Source of the DNA: Poriferisodalis sp963663635
GTDB taxonomy: Bacteria; Actinomycetota; Acidimicrobiia; Acidimicrobiales; Poriferisodalaceae
Reading direction: 5' to 3'
Assembly: GCA_963663635.2 (NCBI GenBank)
Contig: CAXXMY010000011.1
Span: forward strand, 310,001-374,000
DNA: 64,000 nucleotides
Below, one piece after another: positions 25,324 to 33,560 of this stretch. The notes beneath the pieces were generated by a model, which was given only the letters and a program-made list of their open reading frames with translations, was not told the DNA's origin and made no database searches. Positions within the stretch are counted from its first letter, which is position 1; every line of letters starts with the position of its first letter. The position numbers were made by a program, and so were the translations under genes.

Positions 25324-26697
25324 TTAGCCCATCGTTGCCAGGATCGGGGCCAGCGCGACGAGCAGCTCGTCCACGTCATTGTCGCCGTCGATGCCGAGCA
25401 GATTGGCAGTGATGGCGATGCCGAGGTCGAGCGCGGGCACATATGTAGCGATAGTGCGGAAGCCCGGCACGCCGCCGCCGTGAGAGTAGACCGTCAGACC
25501 CATGACGTCGTCGGTGTTGATGCCCAAGCCGTTGTTGTCTGCGGGATCCGGATGGCCAGTCGTCATGAGGGCGATCTGGCTCGCATCGAGGACGTCGCCT
25601 GCAAAGAGGCCTCGGATCAGCAGCGCCACGTCGCCGATGCGCGCTTCGATGCCGCCGCCGGTCCACCCGACGGAGCGGGCGAGCTCTTGGGGCATCGTGC
25701 CGATGTCGACATAGATAGCGCCTTGGAGGGAGATCCGGTTGTCGCCGGTGAGCCCTAGGATCGATCCGAGCACGGAGGCGAACGTGCCACCGACGTACCC
25801 GTTTGCGGTCGGTTCGGGCGGGAACTCGCTGGGCGTCAGGTAGGTGTGCGACAGGCCAAGCCGATCAAACACCCGAGTCCGGATCTCATCTGCGGCTGTG
25901 TTGCCGGTGACGGCTTCTATGAGCAAGCCCGCAGCGACGTAGCCGGTGGTGTTGTAGTGGCGCTCAGTGCCCAACTCGGCCACTGGTCCGTAAGCCGCAG
26001 CGAACTTCAGGATCTCCTCGGGCGTAATCGGTACATCCAGCCGTGACACCGCAAGTTGGTAGAACCTCGGGTCGACGGCGAACTCCACGAAGCCTGAGGT
26101 ATGCCCGAGCAGGTCCCGCACGGTGACCGCCGCGGCGTGCTCGTACCCCGGCGCCCAGTCGTCGCCCAGGTAGCGCGCGACGGGCACGTCGAGGTCGACC
26201 AGTCCTTCGGCGACGAGCTGCAAGATGACCGCAGCGGTGACGGACTTGGTCACCGACCCGATGCGGACGTGGTGATCGGGGGTCATTGGCGCGCCGGTGG
26301 CGATATCGCTCACGCCCCAGGCGAAGGCGACGGGCTCGGCGCCTCGAGAGCTGACGGCCAGCACGACGCCGGGAGCCCCGGTCTCGTCCATCCATCCCAA
26401 GACGGCAGCACTGAGCGGGTCGACAGACTCGTCGTCCGGCTCAGCGGCGACTTCGGGTTCGCTCGCAGGTGCAGCCGTCGTCGCTGATGCAGCCGTCGTC
26501 GCTGTCGTTGTCGCTGGTGCAGCGACGGTCGTCGGAGCCGGCGGGTCCGTCGCCGGGATCGGCGCACCGGTCGTCGTGGGCGCGGCAGACGTGACTGGCG
26601 GTGCCACCGCTGTCCCAGCAGTCGACGCGTCGTCGGAACTGCTGCACGCGGTTGCAAGCAAGCCGAGACTCAGCAGGGCGCATACGAGTCGCTTCAT
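25324..26697 (-). CDS. Serine hydrolase (class C beta-lactamase fold), lipoprotein
   Basis: ATG 26697 starts a lipoprotein signal (LLSLGLLATAC, Cys 18). A Thr/Ala/Pro-rich spacer of about 70 residues follows, then the hydrolase domain. GSVTKSV near residue 150 is the SxxK nucleophile motif and YSHGGGVPGF near 415 the HxG motif. The second motif, usually YSN before TGY, reads HYNTTGY, so the Asn is shifted or replaced by Thr. It is probably an exported D-alanyl-D-alanine-type peptidase or esterase anchored outside the cell. Confidence 0.87.
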   Translation of the reverse strand: MKRLVCALLSLGLLATACSSSDDASTAGTAVAPPVTSAAPTTTGAPIPATDPPAPTTVAAPATTTATTAASATTAAPASEPEVAAEPDDESVDPLSAAVLGWMDETGAPGVVLAVSSRGAEPVAFAWGVSDIATGAPMTPDHHVRIGSVTKSVTAAVILQLVAEGLVDLDVPVARYLGDDWAPGYEHAAAVTVRDLLGHTSGFVEFAVDPRFYQLAVSRLDVPITPEEILKFAAAYGPVAELGTERHYNTTGYVAAGLLIEAVTGNTAADEIRTRVFDRLGLSHTYLTPSEFPPEPTANGYVGGTFASVLGSILGLTGDNRISLQGAIYVDIGTMPQELARSVGWTGGGIEARIGDVALLIRGLFAGDVLDASQIALMTTGHPDPADNNGLGINTDDVMGLTVYSHGGGVPGFRTIATYVPALDLGIAITANLLGIDGDNDVDELLVALAPILATMG

Positions 26698-26852
26698 GCG
26701 CGAAGCGTACGGACTTCTGCGGGAGGCGGGCGAGTCATCGGCGCCGGCTATGGGCAGAGTGTGTCGCTGCTTGCGCCCGGTTTGGCGCGCTGGCAACGAC
26801 ACCTGCGAGTATCTGGCGTGATCTCTGCCCGTGCGGGCCACAGGGGGCTGTT

Positions 26853-28427
26853 GTGAATCTCGGAATGCTGCTCTTCATGCCAGCGACCATTGCTGGCGAA
26901 CAGGTCATCTTGATCGACACCTCGCTGGAGGCCGGTGGCGGCACTGCACGCGACGTCACGTATCAGGAGCTGCTCGACAACGTGTCACGCACCGCAGGGA
27001 TGCTGACGATGCTCGGCGTCGGTGTCGGCGACCGTGTCGGCATCTTCGCCACCAACAGCGTCGAGTGCGTGGAAGCCATATTCGGCGGAGCGTTCGTCGG
27101 CGCCACCGTGGTGCCGATGAACTTCCGCGCCGGTGCGGAAGAGACAGCCCACCTGCTGAGCGACAGCGGCATCAGCGTGCTGTTCACCGAGTCTCGCTAC
27201 AGCGACCTGATCGAGCAGAACAAGCCCGCCGACCTCGAGCACGTGTATCTGCTGGACGATCCGTCGTCGTATGCCGCAGCCCGTGACGAGGCATTCGAGC
27301 TGCCCGTGCCCGAAGACGTCGACTCCGACGGTCTGTGCACGCTGCTGTACACCAGCGGGACCACGGCCATGCCCAAGGGCGTGAAGCTGACCAACGGTGC
27401 CATCACCGGATACGTGATGGGCACCAACGACGCCGCGACCGGCGAAGACATGGGCCGCATGGCCGTGGCGGCGCCGCTGTACCACATCGCCGGTCTGACC
27501 TCGATGCTGAATGCGCTCTACAGCGGGCGCGTCGTGGTGCTGCTGCCGCAGTTCGAGGCGTCGTCGTGGATCGATTGCGTGCAGGCGCACTCGGTGACCC
27601 ACGCCTTCTTGGTGCCCACGATGCTGGCCCGAGTGCTCGAAGCGCCCAATTTCGCACCGGAGGCATTTAGCGGTCTCGAAGCGATCACCTATGGCGCAGC
27701 GCCCATGCCTCCGTCGGTGATCCGGCGGGCAATCGACATGATCCCACCGAACGTGGCCTTCGCCGGCGCATACGGGCAGACCGAGACGACGTCCACCGTG
27801 GCGGTATTGGACCCTGATGATCACCGCATCGAAGGGACCGCAGAGGAGAAAGAGCGCAAGCTGCACCGGCTGTCGTCGGTGGGGCAGGTGCTTGAGGATG
27901 TGCAGGTGCGCGTTGTCGACGCCGACAGCGGCGAGCCGGTCGCGCCCGGTGTGATCGGCGAAGTGCAGCTGCAGACGTTCCGGGCGATGGACGGCTACTG
28001 GGGCAACGAAGAGAAGACCCGGGTGACGATTGACGACGAGGGCTGGGTACACACGGGTGACCTTGGTTATCTCGACGATGACGACTACCTGTTCCTGGCC
28101 GGCCGCACCGGCGACATGATCATCCGTGGCGGCGAGAACGTGCTTCCCGACGAGGTCGAGGGCGTGCTGTACGACCACCCGTCCGTTCTCGAAGCCGCCG
28201 TGGTGGGTCTTCCCAGCGAGGAGTGGGGCGAGCGTGTCGCCGCCGCTGCCGTCATTCGTCCTGGCAGTGGTATCACCAGTGACGACCTAGTAGCGCACGC
28301 CCGCGAGCGCCTGGCCCCTTTCAAGCGGCCCGAGTTCGTGCACCTGATGGACGAGCTGCCGCGCACCTCCACCGGCAAGCTGCTGCGCCGCGCCCTCATT
28401 CCGATGCTTGAAGAGCTGGGCGTCTGA
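26853..28427 (+). CDS. Acyl-CoA synthetase (AMP-forming, class I adenylate former)
   Basis: The 524-residue enzyme has LLYTSGTTAMPKGVKL (phosphate loop) near residue 165, AYGQTETTS near 310, HTGDLGYLDDDDYLFLAGR near 400 and RTSTGKLLRR with the catalytic Lys near 510. It ligates CoA to a carboxylic acid through an acyl-AMP. GTG 26853 has CAGGGGG upstream; ATG 26865 is an alternative. It is divergent from the lipoprotein gene and 46 bases upstream of the next amidohydrolase. Confidence 0.9.
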   Translation: MNLGMLLFMPATIAGEQVILIDTSLEAGGGTARDVTYQELLDNVSRTAGMLTMLGVGVGDRVGIFATNSVECVEAIFGGAFVGATVVPMNFRAGAEETAHLLSDSGISVLFTESRYSDLIEQNKPADLEHVYLLDDPSSYAAARDEAFELPVPEDVDSDGLCTLLYTSGTTAMPKGVKLTNGAITGYVMGTNDAATGEDMGRMAVAAPLYHIAGLTSMLNALYSGRVVVLLPQFEASSWIDCVQAHSVTHAFLVPTMLARVLEAPNFAPEAFSGLEAITYGAAPMPPSVIRRAIDMIPPNVAFAGAYGQTETTSTVAVLDPDDHRIEGTAEEKERKLHRLSSVGQVLEDVQVRVVDADSGEPVAPGVIGEVQLQTFRAMDGYWGNEEKTRVTIDDEGWVHTGDLGYLDDDDYLFLAGRTGDMIIRGGENVLPDEVEGVLYDHPSVLEAAVVGLPSEEWGERVAAAAVIRPGSGITSDDLVAHARERLAPFKRPEFVHLMDELPRTSTGKLLRRALIPMLEELGV

Positions 28428-28473
28428 GGCTCGATCTGCGGCTGGGCGTGAGCGCGCCGGGCTCGCTCGGTCC

Positions 28474-29676
28474 GTGAGCACCACCCCGGCTCCGGGGTAT
28501 CGCGACGATCACTTGCACCTGCTGGCGTGCGCCGCAGCACGCCGGTCAGTCGACGTGAGTGCTGCTGCGTCAATGGAAGAGTTGCTGGCCGCCGTTCGGT
28601 GCGGCAGCGCCGCTGAGCTGGCTGCGCGCCGCCGAAGCGGGGCCGCGCCGGTGGGTGACACCTCTCACTCGTGGCTGCGCGTGTGGGGCTACGACGATGC
28701 GCTGCTCGATGAGCGACGCCACCCCACGGTTGCCGAGTTGGACTCCGTCACCGAGGGCTGTCCGGCTGTGCTCCACCACATCACCGGCCATGTGGCCGTG
28801 GTCAACACCGTCGCGGGCCGGGCACTGGGCCTCGCGTCCGGTGAGGTGCTCGTGGAGCGCCACGATGTGCTGGCGGCGGTGCCGCGGCCCGACCGAGCGA
28901 CGACGGTGGCAGCGGTCACTGCTGTGCTGGCCGACCTGGCCGCCGTTGGCATCAGCGCATGCACTGATGCGACGTGCACCAACGACCTCGCTGCGTTGGA
29001 ACTGTTGGCTGAAGCGACCTTCGGCGTGCCGTCTGTGGAGATCACCGCGATGGTGGGCGCTGATCGGCTCGACTCGCTTGAGGAGCTGACCTTTGGCATG
29101 ACCGTGCCGGGCTCGTCGGCGGTGACCGATGAGGTTGGAGTGCGAATCGGTCACGCCAAGGTGATGCCGCCGCACGACGACGACAGCGCGATCTCCGAAC
29201 TGGTCGCGACCGCCCGCGCCCACCATTTTCCGGTCGCCATCCATGCAATGGACATCGACACGCTGCAGGCGGCCATCGATGCCCTCGAGGCGCATCCGCC
29301 GGTCCGTGAGACGGCCCGGTCCGCCGCATCTGGCCGGCTTGGAACTGAGCGGATTGCGCCCGATCGCATCGAACACTGTGCGCTTGCGCTGCCAGAGCAG
29401 CTCGATCGAATCGCCCGCCTCGGCGTTGCCGTGGTTACCCAACCCAGCTTCGTGACCCGGCGTGCGCAGAAGTACCGCGAACAGCTTTCCGCTACAGAAC
29501 AGAGCTGGTTGTGGCCGCTCGCCAGCTTGCTGCGCCGCGGAGTCACGGTCACGCTTTCTTCCGACGCACCGACGGTTCCCTCCGATCCGCAGGAGTGGAT
29601 CGAAGCCGCGACGACCCGTGACCTGGCACCGGCCGAACGCGTCGAGCGCAACGTCGCCCATCGACTCGCCATGTGA
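28474..29676 (+). CDS. Amidohydrolase 3 (YtcJ-like) family protein, short form
   Basis: GTG 28474 gives 400 residues with YRDDHLHLL (N-terminal HxH site), GISACTDATC, FPVAIHAMDIDTLQ with metal-binding His, RIEHCALALPEQL and TLSSDAPTVPSDP with the conserved Asp. Typical YtcJ-type enzymes reach 500 residues or more, so this one is short at the C-terminus, where it borders the accessory region. Whether 29676 is the native end or a truncated one cannot be told. Likely an amide or cyclic imide hydrolase. Confidence 0.78.
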   Translation: MSTTPAPGYRDDHLHLLACAAARRSVDVSAAASMEELLAAVRCGSAAELAARRRSGAAPVGDTSHSWLRVWGYDDALLDERRHPTVAELDSVTEGCPAVLHHITGHVAVVNTVAGRALGLASGEVLVERHDVLAAVPRPDRATTVAAVTAVLADLAAVGISACTDATCTNDLAALELLAEATFGVPSVEITAMVGADRLDSLEELTFGMTVPGSSAVTDEVGVRIGHAKVMPPHDDDSAISELVATARAHHFPVAIHAMDIDTLQAAIDALEAHPPVRETARSAASGRLGTERIAPDRIEHCALALPEQLDRIARLGVAVVTQPSFVTRRAQKYREQLSATEQSWLWPLASLLRRGVTVTLSSDAPTVPSDPQEWIEAATTRDLAPAERVERNVAHRLAM

Positions 29677-29765
29677 CCGCAGGGAACGCTCGCAGTCCGG
29701 GATCACCATGATCAACACCGAGCGCACTGTCACGTCGGCTCGATCCGTCGCCAGAAGGCAGCCAT

Positions 29766-29801
29766 TTGCATGATTCATGCAATTATGCATGAATCGTGCA
29801 A
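29766..29801. promoter_or_regulatory. Operator-like palindrome without a gene
   Basis: TTGCATGATTCATGCA (29766-29781) and TGCATGAATCGTGCAA (29786-29801) are inverted repeats with 15 of 16 matches around ATTA. Each arm is itself close to a palindrome (TGCATGATTCATGCA), so two dimer sites are possible. The low GC of this short tract stands out from its surroundings. Such sites usually lie at promoters of helix-turn-helix regulators, but no regulator or start codon follows before the insertion stack. Confidence 0.45.
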
Positions 29802-29822
29802 TAGAGTCACGCAGTCAGTTTC

Positions 29823-29931
29823 CCTAGGAGGGTGGTCGGAAAGTCGCCTTTTGGGTGTTTGATGCACGCGAAACCGCAGGTCAGAGGCTTGCAGTCTGGG
29901 CCTGACACCTATTGCCGACCACCGTCCTAGG
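29823..29931. repeat. 109-bp unit with 17-bp inverted ends around a CCGCAGGTCA repeat
   Basis: CCTAGGAGGGTGGTCGG (29823-29839) and CCGACCACCGTCCTAGG (29915-29931) are inverted with 16 of 17 matches. Each outer end is the palindrome CCTAGG. Inside lies ACGCGAAACCGCAGGTCAG (29865-29883) followed by AGGCTTG, a third copy of unit R2 from 3716 and 4475. It could be a very small non-autonomous element or a folded recombination site. Confidence 0.5.
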
Positions 29932-30140
29932 AGCCTGCTGATTTATTGGGGTGGAAATCCGTGTGTTGGGGGTGTGCGCGCGGGACGATGTGGGCATGCA
30001 GGGTTCGTGTCGGCTGGATCGTGAGCTTCTCGACGCGGGTGCGGTGTGCGGGCATCTCGTGGGTGTGGGCTCGGTGCATGGGTTTCTGGCTTGAGGTGTG
30101 TCTGAGTCTTCCGCGGAGATCGGCTGAGAAATGAACCAAG

Positions 30141-31214
30141 TCATGCTGTGTTCTCGGGGTTGTTGGTGGTGGTCCGGCGGTTGTGGTCGAGCCGTCGTGT
30201 GCGGGCTCGTTGGAGGCCTTGCCGGCGGGCCTCGCGGATCGGTTCTCCTCGTTGGTGGTGTTCGTCGTCGGGGGTGACGTAGCCGAGCGCTTCGTGCAGC
30301 CGGACTTCGTTGTAGTCGATCCGGATGCGTGCCAGCTCTGTGTCGAGCAACGCCGGGTCGGTGATGTCGTCGAGGTGGGGCCATTCGTGCTTGATGTGGC
30401 TGAAGAAACTCTCGATCCAGGCTTGGTCGGTGGGGGTGTGGGGTCGGCCGTGGTGCTGGGCGATGGCCATCATCGCCATGTAGGCGCGGGTGTCGTGGCT
30501 GGTCATGGCCGGGCCGTTGTCGGACACGGCGAGCAGGATCGGCCGGTCGGGGTCGTCGATGTCGAGATCGAGGCGGTCGTCGGTGAGCAGCTCGTCGAGA
30601 TCTTGGGCTAGCAGCGCCTGGTCGAAGATGACGCGCACTTGGGTGGAGGTCTGCGCGGTCGAGACCAGGGTGGTGATCCAGTAGCGCGAGACCATGTCGA
30701 CGATGGCGAACACGCAGCGCCGGGCCTGCCCGAAGTGGGTGACGTCCCAGATCCAGATCCTGTTCGGTTCCCAGACCAGCCAGTGGGGCCACGGCGTCTT
30801 GGGCCGCCGTGGTGTCGGCGGCTGTTCGGGCAGCACAAGCCCGTGGGCAGCCAGAACGCGCCGAAACGTCGAGGGGGCCACCCACACCCGGCCCGCATAG
30901 GAACCGCGGTGGGCGAGCTTGCGGTGCGACCGGTCGACCGGTCCCCACTCTTCAGCGACAGCGAGGACCTCCGCGACTTCGTCGGCCAGCAAGGCATGCA
31001 CCGGCGCGCCGCCCGTGGCGAGGTCGCTGAGCGTGCCCAGCTCGCGTCGGCGGGCCCGCCAGCGGTGCACCCGGTCGTCGCAGACCTGCCACACACCGGT
31101 GGCCCATGTGTGCCAGAACCCGGCGGCAACGGCGTCGTCGACGGTGTTGAGGACCAGCTCTTTGGCCTCGGCGGGGACTCTCGCCGGGACCGGTCCGTTC
31201 AGTCCCAGCCGGAT
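30141..31214 (-). CDS. IS3 OrfB (DDE transposase), copy 1
   Basis: Read after a -1 shift in the GGGAAAA heptamer, so the active product is an OrfAB fusion of about 460 residues. DDE motifs are WIWDVTHFGQARRC (first Asp), LAVSDNGPAMTSHD (second) and TDQAWIESFFSHIKHEWP (Glu). The frame is intact. It differs from copy 2 at only a few residues (for example EALGYV against EAIGYV). Confidence 0.9.
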   Translation of the reverse strand: MRLGLNGPVPARVPAEAKELVLNTVDDAVAAGFWHTWATGVWQVCDDRVHRWRARRRELGTLSDLATGGAPVHALLADEVAEVLAVAEEWGPVDRSHRKLAHRGSYAGRVWVAPSTFRRVLAAHGLVLPEQPPTPRRPKTPWPHWLVWEPNRIWIWDVTHFGQARRCVFAIVDMVSRYWITTLVSTAQTSTQVRVIFDQALLAQDLDELLTDDRLDLDIDDPDRPILLAVSDNGPAMTSHDTRAYMAMMAIAQHHGRPHTPTDQAWIESFFSHIKHEWPHLDDITDPALLDTELARIRIDYNEVRLHEALGYVTPDDEHHQRGEPIREARRQGLQRARTRRLDHNRRTTTNNPENTA

Positions 31215-31522
31215 TTTCCCCGGACAATGGCCAACTCGATCGCTTGGACCTTGATCGCCTCGGTGAGCTGACCGATCTCTGCCCGGGCCGCTTCGAGCTC
31301 CCAGTTCCGTTCGGTGGCCGGGCGACCCGGTTTGCGGGCCAGCGCAGCCAGCGCCGCGTCCTTCACCGTCCGGCGGATGGAGATGACCGTCGACACATCG
31401 ACCCCCCACTTCCGGGCGGCGTCGGCCTGGGTGATCTCTCCGCCCGTGACCTGCAAGTAGATCTCCCACTTCGTCTCCGCGGACAGCTTCTTCGGTCGAC
31501 GCCGACCCTCGCTGACAGTCAT
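31199..31522 (-). CDS. IS3 OrfA (DNA-binding), copy 1
   Basis: ATG 31522 follows AAGGAG by 6 bases. The 107-residue protein has a helix-turn-helix KLSAETKWEIYLQVTGGEIT, DAARKWGVDVSTVISIRRTV and a C-terminal leucine-zipper-like stretch ELEAARAEIGQLTEAI. GGGAAAA at 31214-31220 (coding strand) near the end allows a -1 shift into orfB. Confidence 0.87.
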   Translation of the reverse strand: MTVSEGRRRPKKLSAETKWEIYLQVTGGEITQADAARKWGVDVSTVISIRRTVKDAALAALARKPGRPATERNWELEAARAEIGQLTEAIKVQAIELAIVRGKSGWD

Positions 31523-33236
31523 CTGATGCTCCTTCACACGTCAGCGAGAACACGATCAGACTTGGTTCATTCCTCGGTGGACCCTCCGCGGCAAAGTCAG
31601 ACGCACAACAGGCTGAGCATCGCAGTCGTTTGTTCCCGGATGAGTTGTTCGCTGATCTGTTCAGTTCCTCTCGGGGGCGTCCGTCGGTGCCGGGCGAGGT
31701 GGTCGCGGTGGTGATGGTGCTCCAGGCGCTTGAGGGTCTGTCTGATCGTCAGGCGTGCCGGCGGTTGGCGACTGATATTGCGTGGAAGGCCGCTGCGGGC
31801 CTGGCGTTGACCGATGAGGCGTTCCATCACACGGTGCTGACGCTGTGGCGCAACCGGCTGCGAGCCAGCGACGACCCGGATCGGGTGTTCCGGGTGGTGC
31901 AGCAGGTGATCGCCGAGACCGGCGCGGTCGCGGGGCGTCATCGGCGGGTGCTGGACTCCACGGTGCTCGACGACGCGGTGGCCCGTCAGGACACGGTCAC
32001 GATGCTCGTCAGCCAGATCCGGCGGGTCCGCAAGCTCCACGGCGGGCTCGCCGACGTTTGGGTGCGCGAACGCAACCTGGACCCCGCCGGGGCAATGGTG
32101 GACTGGGACGACCCCGCCGACATGGAACGGCTCGTCAGCGAGCTCATCGACGACGCGTTGGAGCTGATCAGCGCCGCAGAGGACCTCGAATTGGACGACG
32201 GGCAAGGCGACGCGGTGGCGTTGCTGGCGCTGGTGGCGGGCCAAGACGTCGAGCCCGGCGACGGTCCGGGCCGGTGGCGCATCGCTCGGCGCACCGCGCC
32301 GGGGCGGATCGTGTCGGTGGTGGATCCCGAGTCGCGTCATGTCCACAAGTCGCGCAGCGTCTACCGGGACGGCTACAAGGCCCACATCGCCGCCGAGCCC
32401 GACACCGGGCTGATCACCGCAGTCGACCTCACCGCGGGCGATGTCGGCGACGCGCAGGCCGCGCCCGCGCTGGTCGCCGACGAGCCCGCCGGGACCGAGG
32501 TGTACGGCGACAGTGCTTATGGCACCGGGGACCTGCGCGCTCATCTCGCCGAACGCGAGATGACCGCTGTGATCAAGCCCCCGCCGATCCAGACCGCGGT
32601 CGACGGCGGCTACAGCATCGACGACTTCGACATCGACCTCGACGCCGGGACAGTGACCTGCCCTGAAGGCATCACCGTGACGATCAGCCCCACCGACACC
32701 GCCCGCTTCGGCCGCCGCTGCCGCACATGCCCCGTGCGAGGACGCTGCACCACCGCCAAAGCCGGGCGCACCATCAAAATCCACCCCCACCACCAGCTCC
32801 TCAAAGCAGCCCGCAAACTGGCCCGCACCGACTGCTTCAACCATGACTACCGCCGATGGCGGCCCATGGCAGAGCGCTCCATCGCGTGGCTCGTGCGCAA
32901 CAACCGAAGATGCCCCTACCGAGGCATCCACAAAAACCGGCAATGGCTCACCACCCGCGCCGCAGCAGTCAACCTCAAACGACTCACCAACCTCGGACTC
33001 ACACACACCGGCCGCCACTGGGCCATCAACTGACCCCCACCACCACAAAACACCCCCAACAACCCACCGCGACACCCAAACCCAACCCGAACCCCACACA
33101 CACGACCCCGAACTGAACCGCTCTGGCTTTGTTGGAGACTCATTGGTTTGTTGTGCGTCTGACTTTGCCGCGGAGGGTCCACCGTGGAATGAACCAAGTC
33201 TGATCGTGTTCTCGCTGACGTGTGAAGGAGCATCAG

Positions 33237-33560
33237 ATGACTGTCAGCGAGGGTCGGCGTCGACCGAAGAAGCTGTCCGCGGAGACGAAGTGGGAGATCT
33301 ACTTGCAGGTCACGGGCGGAGAGATCACCCAGGCCGACGCCGCCCGGAAGTGGGGGGTCGATGTGTCGACGGTCATCTCCATCCGCCGGACGGTGAAGGA
33401 CGCGGCGCTGGCTGCGCTGGCCCGCAAGCCGGGTCGGGCGGCCACCGAACGGAACTGGGAGCTCGAAGCGGCCCGGGCAGAGATCGGTCAGCTCACCGAG
33501 GCGATCAAGGTCCAAGCGATCGAGTTGGCCATTGTCCGGGGAAAATCCGGCTGGGACTGA
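33237..33560 (+). CDS. IS3 OrfA (DNA-binding), copy 2
   Basis: ATG 33237 follows AAGGAG at 33225-33230. The product equals copy 1 apart from a Pro-to-Ala change (GRAATERN). The heptamer GGGAAAA at 33539-33545 is in the right phase for a -1 shift before the TGA at 33558-33560. Confidence 0.87.
   Translation: MTVSEGRRRPKKLSAETKWEIYLQVTGGEITQADAARKWGVDVSTVISIRRTVKDAALAALARKPGRAATERNWELEAARAEIGQLTEAIKVQAIELAIVRGKSGWD

Larger units (their letters stand above)
29677..29995. other. Left border of the accessory insertion stack
   Basis: No gene is seen in these 319 bases. They hold an imperfect palindromic operator-like site (29766-29801), a 109-bp inverted-repeat unit (29823-29931) and the left end of the IS1182 element. 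Confidence 0.5.
30092..31610 (-). mobile_element. IS3-family element, copy 1 (1519 bp)
   Basis: The ends are TGTTGTGCGTCTGACTTTGC (31610 inwards) and TGAGGTGTGTCTGAGTCTTC (30092 inwards), imperfect inverted repeats with the 5'-TG of the family. GGCT flanks it at 30088-30091 and 31611-31614, a 4-bp duplication. It carries overlapping orfA and orfB and is the same length and nearly the same sequence as copy 2. Confidence 0.9.
29996..33033 (+). pseudogene. IS1182-family transposase, split by IS3 insertion
   Basis: Codons 1-32 run from ATG 29996 to 30091 (MQGSCRLDRELLDAG to HGFLA). Removing the IS3 and one GGCT copy restores GFLAEHRSRLFPDELFADLF and an unbroken 504-residue frame to 33033. The second part has LSDRQACRRLATDIAWKAAAG, the YGDSAYGTGDLRAHL Asp motif, CRTCPVRGRC with paired Cys and AERSIAWLVRNNRR with the C-terminal acid region. 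A shortened product from an internal start is conceivable but would lack the N-terminal domain. Confidence 0.88.
29934..33118 (+). mobile_element. IS1182-family element, interrupted by an IS3 (ends approximate)
   Basis: The element holds an IS1182-type transposase gene split by IS3 copy 1. Likely ends are set by GATTTATTGGGGTGG near 29941 and the inverse of GTTCAGTTCGGGGTCG near 33100, which align moderately. CTAG at 29928-29931, just left of GAGCCTG, would fit the CTAG target of some IS1182 relatives, but no matching CTAG is seen on the right. The right end abuts another IS3 element. Confidence 0.6.

Noticed and set aside
29928..33118. CTAG target duplication of IS1182
   Set aside because: CTAG is present at the left end but no matching copy is visible at the right end, where another IS3 begins.
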